Shown piece by piece: positions 1 to 8,888 of a stretch of DNA of 18,691 bases. Source of the stretch: Hymenopellis radicata (taxonomy: Eukaryota; Basidiomycota; Agaricomycetes; Agaricales; Physalacriaceae); NCBI GenBank assembly GCA_015501595.1, contig JADNRX010000890.1, forward strand, positions 1 to 18,691, written 5' to 3'. The notes beneath the pieces are model-generated. The model saw nothing but the letters and a program-made list of their open reading frames with translations, searched no databases and had not been told where the DNA came from. How positions within the stretch are numbered: the first letter of the stretch is position 1; every line of letters begins with the position of its first letter. The position numbers were made by a program, and so were the translations under genes.

Positions 1-1303
1 CCGTCGTCGTCGCCACCACCCGGATCTTCATCCCACTCCCACCTCAAACTGCCCGAATCTCCTCCATTTCTGGACGGGATTTCGGCGCATTTCTCTGTGC
101 CCTCTCTAACATACAGAGAGGGCACAGGCGGATTTTCAGCAGATTTCTCCTGTGCCCTCTGTATATGCTAGAGAGGGCACAGACACAGCGACTCGCGCTG
201 TCGTGCCTCTTACACCGACGTCGCGATCACCGCCCGGTCCCACCTCTACCTCCCAACCTCTAAATGCCGATATCTCACCCAATTTATGGGCGGATTTACG
301 GCGTCTTTCGTCTGTGCCCTCTCTATATGCTAGAGAGGGCACTGACACAGCGACTTGCGCCGTCGCGCCGCCCCCACCGACGTCGCGATCACCGCCCGGA
401 CCCTCCTCCACCTTCCAACCTTCAAATGCCAAAATCTCACCCATTTCTGGGCGGATTTTCGGCGTCTTTCTTCTGTGCCCTCTCTATATGCTAGAGAGGG
501 CACAGACACAACGATTTGCGCCGTCGCGCCGCCCCCACCGACATCGCGCCCACTCCCCGGACCCACCTCAACCTCCCCACCTCAAAAGCCGAAATCTCAC
601 CCATTTCTGGGCGGATTTTCGGTGTCTTTGTCTGTGCCCTCTCTAGCATATAGAGAGGGCACTGACACAGCAACTCGCGCCTTCGCGCCTCCCTCACCGA
701 CGTCCCGGACACCACCCTCCCCAACCAGACCTCTCCTCCTCAAAACACCAATATCTCATCCATTTCTGGACGGTTTTCCAGGCGCATTTCATCAGTGCCC
801 TCTCTGATATATAGAGAGGGCACTGACGCAGCGATTTGCGCCCTCGCGCCCCCCCCCCCCCCCGCCGACGTCCCGGACACCACCCGGACCTCCTCCTACC
901 CCGATCACTCGAACCACGATATCTCGTCCATTTCTAGACGGGATTTCGGCGCATTTCGTCTGTGCCCCTCTCTATATATTAGAGAGGGCACTGACACAGC
1001 GATTTGCGCTGTCGCGCCTCCCCCACTGACGTCGCGCCCACCACCCTCCACAACTAGACCTCCCCACCTAAAAATGCCGAATCTGGTCCATTTCTGGCCG
1101 TGATTTCGGCGTCTTTCATCTGTGCCCTCTCTAGCAATGTAGAGAGGCACTGACACACCGACTCGCGCCGTCGCGCCTCTCGCACCGACGTCCGGAGGCC
1201 ACCTGCCACAGAAAGACCTCAAAACAGCTAGATCTCGCCCGTTTTTTCAGGCGTATTTGGGCGTTTTTGGATGGTGCCTCTCTCTGACATATAGAGAGCC
1301 ACT
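1..1303. repeat. Tandem satellite array, ~160-bp monomer with a conserved hairpin
   Basis: Nine copies of an inverted repeat with arms GTGCCCTCTCT / AGAGAGGGCAC and a 7-nt AT-rich loop lie at about 96-126, 151-181, 314-342, 474-504, 634-662, 795-823, 962-991, 1121-1150 and 1274-1302. Spacing is 154-163 bp, except 55 bp between the first two, where a monomer is truncated. After each hairpin comes GACACAGCGACT.GCGCC, then a C-rich stretch with CCGACGTCGCG, then ATCTCACCCATTTCTGG and GGATTTTCGGCGTCTTTC. The last two copies have eroded arms. The + strand is strongly C-rich over G. A run of 15 C at 849-863 is prone to miscounting. The array begins inside a monomer, so it continues to the left. Long open frames cross it on both strands only because many monomers are near 162 bp; their translations are repetitive and low-complexity, and I do not call them genes. 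Confidence 0.95.
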
Positions 1304-1748
1304 CACACAGTGGCTTCATGGCTCTTATAAGTTTACCGCCTTTCTTTCTTTCTTATAGTCTCGACTTTGTCTGTTACTCCAGTCTGGTCTTGTTCATTTA
1401 TTCATTTATCTAGCTTTGTACACTGTATTTAACCACTACTATGTCAATATGAATACATCTACTTAATAAGTATCCTCTGTCTACTAGTGTGGCCATTGCG
1501 CCCACAAATAATGTCAGTGCCCCAGTCATGTGACACGCGCGACGCGACCTGCACGGGCATTGTGACAAGTGTGACGATCTTGTGTTTGTTGACTTCCTAC
1601 CACCACGATCTCTCTGGCCGGTGCTCCGCGTTGCTACAACGCAGTTCACCCACCAAGAGTAGTCCTTAGTGACGTGCTACACGCACTCTGGACATTAGCT
1701 CTACGGTTATACCGTGATAGACGGCTGTTGGAGGAGCTCTTCAGCACC
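1304..1748. other. Spacer between satellite and TET/JBP-like gene; possible extra 5' coding
   Basis: The first 180 bases hold pyrimidine-rich sequence (CTTTCTTTCTTTCTTA near 1340) and AT-rich sequence, with no gene visible. From about 1600 to 1748 a + strand frame is open without a stop and runs in frame into the ATG at 1749. It contains hydrophobic and charged residues in a plausible helical pattern (LWTLALRLYRDRRLLEELF just before the Met). The dioxygenase may therefore start further upstream, perhaps in an earlier exon spliced at the AG at 1643-1644. No upstream in-frame ATG could be joined to it with confidence. Confidence 0.35.
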
Positions 1749-3244
1749 ATGCCCAAAGATACTCAACGAAAACTGCCACGCGTCAAACTCTTGTACGACA
1801 TAAAAAAGTATGTCCTTCCTCTATAACCTTGCCTGTTGCTGATGATCAGTACCCATAGGTCCAACAGCACGCCTCAAATCGACTACAATGCCCGGGAGAG
1901 GAAGCGCGCTTCGAGCGCATGAGGGATGGTCTCTGCCCCGGCGACGAGTATGTGACAATTTCTTTTTGCCCTTGCTTTCTCACAGGCTCTCTATCCAGGC
2001 TTGCCCTCAATATCCGTCACTACACCCCTCCAGCTGGCTTTCACTATGCCCAAGCCAGCGAGTTCAACTTTTCCACTCTTCCCCATTTCGGTCCTGAGAG
2101 CCGTCGTGCCCAAATCAACCATGTCCCCACTACCACCACCACCAAGCGCAAAGCATTGCGTCCCCGTGATGTTATCTGCCGTGTCCGTAAGCTACATGAC
2201 GAGATGGAGGCCAACACCAGTACGATCGCTTTACCTTCCTCTTGCATATAGGCTGACTGCCACTTACAGTCGTCACCCAATATGACCGTGAATATGCCTT
2301 TGCCAATACTCGAAATGCTACCCGCGCCCAAGTTCCCTGGAAGAAGACGCTAGTTTTTCATGACGATACGCCTCGCCAGATTTTGGCAGGTGATGGTGCT
2401 GTCTTGGTAGCCAGTTTTCCAAGCGTCCTCAGTGCCTCCGGCCTGGTAAGACCTGTACTACTCCTCTAATGTCTCCAACTAATCTCTCAATCTACAGGCA
2501 TACTTGAATCAGTCTATCGGTATTTATACGAAGACTGTTCCTCCCAAAGAAGGATGTTCCAAAACCGCCAAGAAGAAAGCTGGCAAGTATCACGCTGTCG
2601 CCAATCAGGTCACTGGCGAGATTCGTCTCTCCCGAGGTTGGCATCAGCTTGGAGGAGATGTGGGTCGCGCTCTATCTTTGATACTGTTCGCTAACATTTT
2701 GATAGAAGTCGGGCGTACTTACTGGGAGTAAGGATGCCTTTGGTAGTGTGGTCCGAACCGCTGCCAGTGCCAAGTTCCTCCAAGACATCCAGCCCACATC
2801 TTGGATGGTCAATGAGGCTGTCAGACTCTGCGACCCACAACTCTACCTCAATACGCATAGGATGAGGACCGCTTTGGAGAAAAAGCATCCCATTACGCGG
2901 TTGTACGGCCAATGTGACGCCTTGCTATTTGAGGGTAGAGAGTTGCTGTTCAATCGGCAGTCTGATTTACATACAGACTCTCGCGATCCTCCTGGTGCCT
3001 TTGCTGGCCTCTTGGTTGCAGGAGAGCCTTTTTCCGGTGGCGACATTCATTTACCCTCACTGAGAGCTAAGTTTCGCCTCTGGCCAGGGGACTTCATATT
3101 GATTCGGGGTCGCATCCTGCCTCATAAGATAGAGTATTGGGAGGGTGCATCAGGAAAAGGGGCATGGGGCTCAGGATAGCTGTGGTACACCATGTTCAAC
3201 TCTGGCTGACCAGGAGACAGGAAATCATCCAGGTTAACAAGTAA
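1749..3244 (+). pseudogene. TET/JBP-like 2-oxoglutarate/Fe(II) dioxygenase, six exons, two frameshifts
   Basis: Proposed exons are 1749-1807, 1859-1947, 1999-2219, 2270-2445, 2498-2659 and 2706-3244; introns are 46-52 nt with GT-AG ends. The C-terminal half carries the double-stranded beta-helix signature of TET/JBP oxygenases: iron-binding HTD (His codon 2970, Asp codon 2976), GGDIHLPSL, WPGDFILIRG, a distal His in LPHKIEYWEG (codon 3123), then LRIAVVHHV with the Arg expected to bind 2-oxoglutarate (codon 3173). Family members oxidise 5-methylcytosine or thymine in DNA, so a nuclear role is inferred. Two one-base losses break it: near 1905-1910, between ARERKR and FERMRDG, and near 3153-3162 in an A/G run just before the Arg. 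Restoring one base at each makes the spliced length 1248 nt, exactly 415 codons plus stop, which supports the model. As written, translation ends at 3179 without that Arg. Fungal relatives are expanded together with KDZ transposons; no KDZ transposase is seen here. It could be a functional gene with sequencing errors. Confidence 0.8.
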
Positions 3245-3568
3245 ACTCTGAGAAAGGTTCTCCCCTGCAGCTAAACTCAGGTTGCTCTGGAGTTGACTCC
3301 AGCAAGCTCATCCTGACTCAAGATGCTGCTCAATGCAACTCAAAGATATCTTAATTCTAGCAGAGCCAACCCCAACCACCACCACCACAACACCAAACCC
3401 GAAAGCTAATCTCAACCTAGACAGGTACTCTCTCAGCCATCCCTTGCATTTGAAAAATTGCAAAAAAAATCAATATATTGAAGAGATATAGTAGATATTA
3501 TGAGTACTACAAGGAGGATCATACTCATCGCACTAACTAACTAAACTCTCGCTGTCCACATCAATGAC
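3245..3568. other. Gene-free tract rich in ACTC motifs, with a short hairpin
   Basis: No coding frame is supported. From 3243 to 3345 the words AAACTC, GACTC, CAACTC and GCTC recur. A hairpin with 7-bp arms (CTGGAGT TG ACTCCAG) lies at 3287-3302. Around 3370-3410 there is a CCACCACCACCAC stretch, and around 3455-3500 an AT-rich patch that could hold polyadenylation signals for the gene to the left or for a minus-strand unit to the right. Confidence 0.4.
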
Positions 3569-3656
3569 TCACGTCAACATGACGGTAACGACTATTCCCG
3601 CAACTTGCGCGGCGACGAGGGCCGCGATGAGCACGACGACTGCCACGCGTGCTACC
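3569..3656 (-). CDS. Possible terminal exon encoding a membrane helix (partial, unrecognised)
   Basis: On the minus strand a splice-acceptor-like CTGATTAATTGTCTATAG ends at about 3657. The next bases read, in one frame, about 28 residues before TGA at 3571-3569: VARVAVVVLIAALVAA followed by QVAGIVVTVMLT. This is hydrophobic enough to span a membrane once. A GTGAGT next to the stop could instead be a donor, so the exon may continue to the left. Upstream exons were not resolved; they would lie in the degenerate modules between 3690 and 5080. No family recognised. A chance hydrophobic frame remains possible. Confidence 0.3.
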
Positions 3657-3689
3657 TATAGACAATTAATCAGTGAAGTGCAGCTACCG

Positions 3690-5080
3690 GCGAGAGGACT
3701 TGCCTGCCGGACGTGCTCATGAGCAAAGGATGGGTTGTAAATCGGTGATCGAACAAGACTGGACGTTGGCGAGCATGGCGGCATCCTCATTAGCAAGTGT
3801 TTCGTATGTCCGCATTGCCGACTTCCTTATCCTAGTGGGAGACCTCGTTGTGAGGGTTCAATATCCTCCTTGTTGCAAGCCGCGTCTTCGTAGCTTGTCG
3901 TTATCCTGCGTGCTGAAAACCTCGCCGTCGACTACGGGCCTGTCGTACATCCTCGTCGTGCTCGTCGCTTGCAGACCTGGTTGCCGACCTCGTCCTTCGT
4001 CATCACCTCAGGACATACACACAAGCCAAAGCGTTCAGCTGTGGAGGTACAGGTAACAGCGGGAGGACTTACCCGCAGAGTGTAAGAAATGTTGGCCGGG
4101 AAGATCAAATGAAATGTCATGATTGGCTTGGCGCATTGATATATGTTCGTGGCGAAGAAGAGCTGGCATGAGAAATGCCAGCGTAAATCAGTATAAGGAA
4201 AACGCACCACGACGCCGCCCGCCAGCAGATGGCGTAATGTTCCATGCTGCAGTCCACGCTCCAGACCTGGCTCCCCACATCGCCTATTTGAAAGGCTGCC
4301 TGTGTCGGAAGGGCTTACGCGCCAAGTCCCAGGCCCAGTGCGCAAACAAGCTAAGAGGCGAGGGCGAAGGCAGCGCCGCGATGCTGATAGCGGTGATGAA
4401 GAGAGAACTAGTCGTCACAGGGCTTGGTCGCTGAATGCTTCAACAAAAGACTGAGCACGAACATACGAGGGGAAAAAGAGAACCCACCGCGATGCTGCTC
4501 GCCTGACGGAGTGAGCGTCCATTCCTCCCTCCATCCCGTCTGTTCGATGCAGCAAGACTTTGCACTGCTCGGCGCCGGGCGTTTGCTCGTCGATGACGCT
4601 GGAATAAAAAAAGGTATGCCTGCTTTGGCAGCGGTAGGCGTCCGGGTAGATAAAGAGGGCAGAGCCACGACAAAAAAGACGATGCATAGGTGGAGAAGAC
4701 GACGCCGTGGTGATGGTGGTGGAGAACAGACTTTGACTTACGATCGAAGAAAACCAACGTACACGTGGAGGTAACGTGGCATGGGGATGGAGGTGACGCT
4801 GCGACCACGCAAGCTGCTGCGGCAAGCATATCGTTGAGTAGTAGATGTAGGCGGTGTTGCATTCGCTGCCGTAGTAAGTTGTTCAGTATGCAGTAATTAG
4901 GTGAAATTGAACAACGCACCACGACGCTGCCCGTCTGCAGACGGTGCAGCGTATAGTCCGCCATGTGAGACAGCAAGTCGAAGCACCGCCGGATTCCAAC
5001 TTCCCTCAAGTCGACGGTGCCAAAATTGTGTCAGTGCTGCCTGCTTTGGCAGGGCTTACGCGGGGGCACCTAGTCGTCCG
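3690..5080 (-). repeat. Degenerate repeated modules with splice-like motifs
   Basis: Read on the minus strand, two motifs recur in alternation. Motif 1 resembles GTAAGCCCTGCCAAAGCAGG: it is present at about 5056-5037 and, without the GTAAG, near 4638-4619; shorter GTAAGCCC or GTAAGTCC forms occur near 4315 and 4072, and GCAAGTCCTC near 3702. Motif 2 resembles GGGCGGCGTCGTGGTGCGTT, at about 4940-4913, 4505-4480 and 4228-4203. The unit length is irregular, about 280-430 bp. The GTAAG words look like splice donors, so this may be a gene whose exon-intron unit was duplicated and has decayed, or simply an old tandem repeat. Minus-strand frames (3932-4345, 4440-5009) are open but low in recognisable content. 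I do not assign a protein. Confidence 0.4.
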
Positions 5081-5179
5081 ATGGGCATAGTGATAGAGAC
5101 ATGATGAGGGGAGGATGCAGAAGTAGAAACAGCGGCGAGACGCTTGTGATGGTGGTGGTACGTGGATGAGAAGGACGAC

Positions 5180-5207
5180 TCCGAACGGTGCTTGATCACC
5201 GTTCGGA
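5180..5207. repeat. Perfect 11-bp inverted repeat
   Basis: TCCGAACGGTG (5180-5190) and CACCGTTCGGA (5197-5207) are exact reverse complements around the 6-nt loop CTTGAT. It lies in a stretch without a supported gene. It could be a binding site for a dimeric regulator or a transcript hairpin; nothing else distinguishes it. Confidence 0.7.
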
Positions 5208-6170
5208 TCGCCGGTCCCGACATCCGACCATCGTTCAAATGTGTCGTTGGCGTCGAACACTATCACAAAGCAGACTAGAATTAGAGGAGGAAAGACTATG
5301 TAAACCTACTTGACATTTGTATAAATGCGGCCGAGCCCGACGTACCGCATATAGTGTCTTGAGACAGCGTTGATGCTACTAAGTGCAAGTATCATCTTCA
5401 TATAGGCCAAAAAATAGGCAAAAAATAAAATGTCCGAACTTGCGTCGGGAATCCATCCCGCGATATTTTACTGTATAAACTGTTTTCGTTATCGCGCTGG
5501 AGGCCGTCCAAGTCGTCAAAAACTGCCCGGTCCGATCATCCGAGTGGTGATCAAGCGCGTCTTTTGACAAGTACACTTGCCTTTTTACCACCACGACGAA
5601 TTGCGTTCACTCCCCGATGATTCCTTCGACAACCGTTTCCTTTCATGGAACAGAGGCCTTTGACTCGGGCCTAAATCTTGCCGGGATCATCGTGTTTGTC
5701 TAGGAAAATAGAGCATGGACGAATATTCGTTCGGGTTGCATGCGATGCGTATGGTGCGTGGATACTCCTCGAATTTTGATTCCACTCAATATAGCTCACT
5801 ATGACACAGATTCCTCTCTTACCTGTGCCTGATCCGCGCCCAAATGCCGTCGCGCATCGCTATCTCCTGACTCCTTGGTGAGCCCACTTTTCTTCCTTCT
5901 TCGTGTCAGCTGAAGGAAATCGCGTAGACACGACGACGGGTCACACGCAGCGGGAGCCTCCAGCTATGGCCCCGATGGCAAAGCAGGTCCCGGTAGCCGC
6001 ACCTACAGGAGGACATGACAGTCGAATGGTCGACCAGTTCATCCAGATGGGCATGGGAGGCGGCCAACGTCCGTACTCAACACAGCTAATCTCCTTACTT
6101 TTTCGCCGGACGCGCGCGAGAGCTTCACATGCCTCCTGCAGAAATCCGTCTGCCACCCACCTCCAGTGTT
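5208..6170. other. Stretch without a supportable gene, upstream of the lipase relic
   Basis: A minus-strand frame at 5379-5594 is open (71 codons) but shows no motif. On the + strand an ATG at 5802 starts a short proline-rich frame (MTQIPLLPVPDPRP) that meets a stop after 26 codons, next to a GTGAGC donor-like site and a TCAG acceptor-like site 33 bases on. A second open frame runs 5903-6412. These may hold the eroded N-terminus and signal peptide of the lipase, but no residue pattern allows a firm join. Confidence 0.35.
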
Positions 6171-6940
6171 ACGCCCTCGCGGCCTACTGCACATGGTCCG
6201 CCATCATGTCGCAGGCTTTGATTTTCGTTCCTCGGTCGCACGGATTCTTCTTCGTGGAGCGTCCTTCCGCCGCTCTCTTCTGTGGTTCAACCAGCGAAGT
6301 TCTAAGAGCGGGCGCCTTGACTGGACACCGCGGTCTTCTAGTCGTCTTCGTCCTGGGAATGTGCAAGAGCATGGGCTCAGAGGATTGTTGGAGTGTTCGA
6401 GTCGCAACTTCGTAAGTGGCATTGCATCCGACCTCTAATCAACAAAACAAAATCCTCCCCCAGTACCTCCGCAACTGACTTTGAGATAGACGACATACAA
6501 GATCTCGTAGATTTCGCCTCTCTCGGCGTCAGCTTGCCAAACGGCACTCAGGTCCACGGAGGATTCCTCAAATCCTGGAATTCAGTAGCGGAGATCGTCA
6601 TTTCCGCCGCAATCCTGGCTACGATCTCGTCACTCAGGACATTCTTTGGGTGACTCAGTGGCAAGCATCGGAGGCATCTCGCTCCACTTCCCTAACCTGT
6701 ACGCTTTCTTCTGATCGTCCTTCTTGCCACAGACGTTGATATGATGTCTGTTTATTAGGCCGGTGCGCATGCACACGTTTGGCCAGCCAAGAACGGGAAA
6801 GCATTTGCGCAGTACGCTTGTCGTTGTCCTTCTCTCACCGGGTTATTCACGGGACATTAGATGTCCATACGGCTGATGGCGTCGCGACTATCATCCCAAC
6901 ATCTCTGGGATATACACACCACGGTGAAAAGCTCTTGTAA
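6171..6940 (+). pseudogene. Class 3 (alpha/beta-hydrolase) lipase, decayed
   Basis: Family landmarks appear in the right order but in shifting frames. AAYC near 6179-6190 resembles the start of the mature fungal lipase fold. FEIDDIQDL...VHGGFLKSWNSV spans 6478-6590. NPGYDLVT (from 6611) leads to the nucleophile elbow GHSLG (6637-6651, Ser codon 6643). HTFGQPRTG follows an intron at 6699-6758. VHTADGVATIIPTSLGYTHHG ends just before the stop at 6938-6940 and holds the expected catalytic Asp (codon 6875) and His. A second likely intron is 6412-6463. Between VHGGF and the stop at least four frame changes are needed (near 6595-6610, 6634-6638, 6795-6801, 6815-6862), each equal to one lost base. 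The 6190-6470 part, which should carry the oxyanion region, is barely recognisable. Intact relatives are secreted triacylglycerol lipases; as written this copy cannot give a functional enzyme. Confidence 0.8.
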
Positions 6941-7022
6941 TGCGGCGCGACGCCTCATTGCATGCTGCCGTTACAGGTCACTGGAGAGGGGAGAGTAGTC
7001 ATTTTTCGTCCGGGATATTGAC

Positions 7023-7086
7023 TGGTGTATTCTTATACACCACGTCGTCTCGGCGAGATGTTTTTTCACCAGAGTAATCTCTGGTG
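7023..7086. repeat. Two adjacent perfect 8-bp hairpins, 4-nt loops
   Basis: TGGTGTAT-TCTT-ATACACCA occupies 7023-7042 and CACCAGAG-TAAT-CTCTGGTG occupies 7067-7086, with a T6 run (7061-7066) just before the second. They lie 80-150 bases past the lipase stop. They could mark a 3' untranslated region or a transposon end. Confidence 0.65.
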
Positions 7087-7345
7087 GCTTGGAATTTCAG
7101 AGGTAGACTAGAGACTGCTGGAGGTATACCCAAGTTGACTCAGTGCAACTCCGGTAATGAGTTGTCAGCGATTCATAGTCTAGGTCAACCAGAGTTAGCT
7201 CATATTGGCTTGATGAGGTGAAAGTTGGCTATAGTTACCTTGAGTTAGCTTGCAGCGGCTCACGGTGGCCCTGGTGCTCCTGGTGGACTTGACTGAGGAG
7301 GAGTTCTCCTGAGTCGTACTGAGTCCACAGGCGGTTTCCTGATGT
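7087..7345. other. AGTT/ACTC-rich gene-free tract
   Basis: No coding frame is supported. The + strand repeats GAGTT, AGTTAGCT, GTTGACTC and GGTCAACC-like words. Read on the minus strand it shows CTAACTC, GACTCAG and CAACTC, similar in vocabulary to the tract at 3243-3345 but in the opposite orientation. From 7346 to 7503 nothing stands out. Confidence 0.4.
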
Positions 7346-7503
7346 GGGCAGCGAATCTCCATACCTCACTTTACACATAGTAGCGTCTGGAGAGAGCTAG
7401 GCATGAAGAAGTGCGTGTTTTAGTTAGAAATTACTAGTTTGGTAGGTAGAGTAGTTATCGAAAGTATGAGTTAGCAAAATGAAAGTTAACTAGTCTGAGA
7501 TTT

Positions 7504-8803
7504 CTATGACCTCTGCCCCGAACAAAGATGAGAGCCTTGAGCATGCCGCGTCATGAAGTTGCCACAAGCAGTACAGACTACGATATGACGTTTGAACTCA
7601 ATGGAAGAGATACCACCTGTTCCATGTTGGTCGAGTTCAAAGAACATAGATATACAGTCTCTATTCTCACGATAGTTGTTGGGCTGAATGCGCTCCAGCT
7701 GAGAGAATGGAGAGCTGCGTCTGATGACTCGTGCTAAAACTGGCATGAGAGGATGATCTACAATCAATATGCAAAACTTACCAGTTCGTACTGGTCCAGT
7801 ACTAGCCGAGGGAGCAGTTTGAGCAGCAGAAGGTGCTGACGCGCGCCTATTGCCTGAACCTAAGGCTCGAGCACGTAGTAGGGGATAGCTTTGATCAGCA
7901 TTGCTTGCTGAAGGTTGGGGGCGCTGCTGGCGCTGGTGGCGGCGGTGCGGAAGCTCTGGCAGTGGCCCAGGCCCAATGAGTTGAGCTCGAACTTCAGCCT
8001 CTTCAGCTAGTTCAGACCTGATAGCCTCAACAAAGTCGTGGCTGGGAAGAGGAGTGTCTAGCTCATGGCATAAGAGAAGGATCTTCATATGATAGATGAC
8101 TACACATACCGCGCAATGGATATCCCCTTAACGGTGTTCCGAAGTATGTGAAGGCCTTCTCAAGCGGTGCTACAAGGTTCTTGTAAGCTTACTTCAAAGG
8201 AAAAACATAGACTGCATACCAAAAAACTTGCACCCAGAGCTCCCATTGGCGCAAATAGCAACAAATTGGCCTGCTTGATAGTTGAGACATACACGGAAAA
8301 CGGCGTCCTGAGGTTGTCCTGTTCTGGCATCCGTGCAGAAGCAGTTAATATTGAAGTTGTGTGTCCGCCTGTAGTTGGTGAGCTCAGAAGGAAGGATCCG
8401 CTCATAGTTCTCCATAGGCCTAGCAGAAGGTCAGTAATAGATTCTGCCAATACAGTAGAACTACACACCAAGGAACTAGCTCTAAAGAGCCTATTCGCCC
8501 TTGGGTAAACCCAACAGGCTTGGTAATCCAGCTACGCAAGGCATAGTCGCGTACACCTCTGATATATGGCCTAAGTGGCACACGAATGTCACCGTCTTCA
8601 TCAAAGTCTCTTGCAATATAGATAGGAGGGAAGTCCTCGCCAGCTGTGCGCGCCATGGCATCAGCCAGATAGGCATTAGCGTTTGCCACAATGGCAGGGC
8701 GGCGTGTCGGGAGGCGGCGTGTTGGGGTGACTGAAGAGGGTGTCAAAAAGCGGCGGCGCACAGGAGTGACATTATTGCTGGAGACGTTGGCAAGAGTAGG
8801 CAT
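7504..8803 (-). CDS. Conserved-looking protein with GRF-like zinc-finger motif, function unknown
   Basis: Five exons on the minus strand: 8803-8469, 8419-8220, 8169-8110, 8057-7782 and 7733-7504; introns are 48-52 nt and every junction keeps frame, giving 366 aa with no frameshift. The N-terminus is Arg/Thr/Pro-rich. About residues 113-180 hold CFCTDARTG, then C-x11-C-x6-C-K-F-F (RVCLNYQAGQFVAIC...GCKFF). This spacing and the final FF resemble a GRF zinc finger, a nucleic-acid-binding fold found in some topoisomerases and nucleases. A Gln/Arg/Pro/Ala-rich low-complexity linker follows. The C-terminus has a second metal-ligand pattern, CTACGNFMTRHAQGSHLC (C-x2-C...H-x4-H-x-C). A DNA- or RNA-binding role is therefore inferred, not shown. 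I do not recognise a named family. It is one of only two undamaged genes in the window. Confidence 0.7.
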
Positions 8804-8852
8804 AATGGAGAAGGAGGAGGAGGAGGATAGAGATGAAAACGCCAGAGTGTTC

Positions 8853-8860
8853 CTATTTAA
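8853..8860 (-). promoter_or_regulatory. TATA-like element
   Basis: TTAAATAG on the minus strand lies about 50-57 bases before the ATG at 8803, followed by a pyrimidine-rich leader (TCCTCCTCCTCC). The position suits a core promoter of the GRF-like gene. Confidence 0.45.
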
Positions 8861-8888
8861 GAGAGTAGAGCCAGCTTAAGTTTTTTTT

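Noticed and set aside
1..1303. CRISPR-like array (hairpin repeats with spacers)
   Set aside because: The 'spacers' are also repeated, unit length is about 160 bp, and the surrounding genes are eukaryotic with introns.
136..1319. Many open frames on both strands across the satellite
   Set aside because: They are copies of the repeat unit in phase with a near-162-bp period; translations are low-complexity and all frames and both strands are open.
3569..5009. Mating pheromone precursors or receptor genes
   Set aside because: Short hydrophobic frames exist, but no C-terminal CaaX motif before a stop and no seven-helix receptor was found.
5379..5594. Minus-strand 71-codon open frame as a gene
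   Set aside because: No recognisable motif, promoter or splice support; length is within chance expectation.
7067..7111. Helitron 3' end (hairpin followed by CTAG)
   Set aside because: The CTAG at 7108-7111 is over 20 bases past the hairpin, further than usual, and no matching 5' end or Rep domain is seen.
8167..8508. Plus-strand 113-codon open frame
   Set aside because: It lies opposite exons of the five-exon minus-strand gene, which has consistent splice junctions and motifs.
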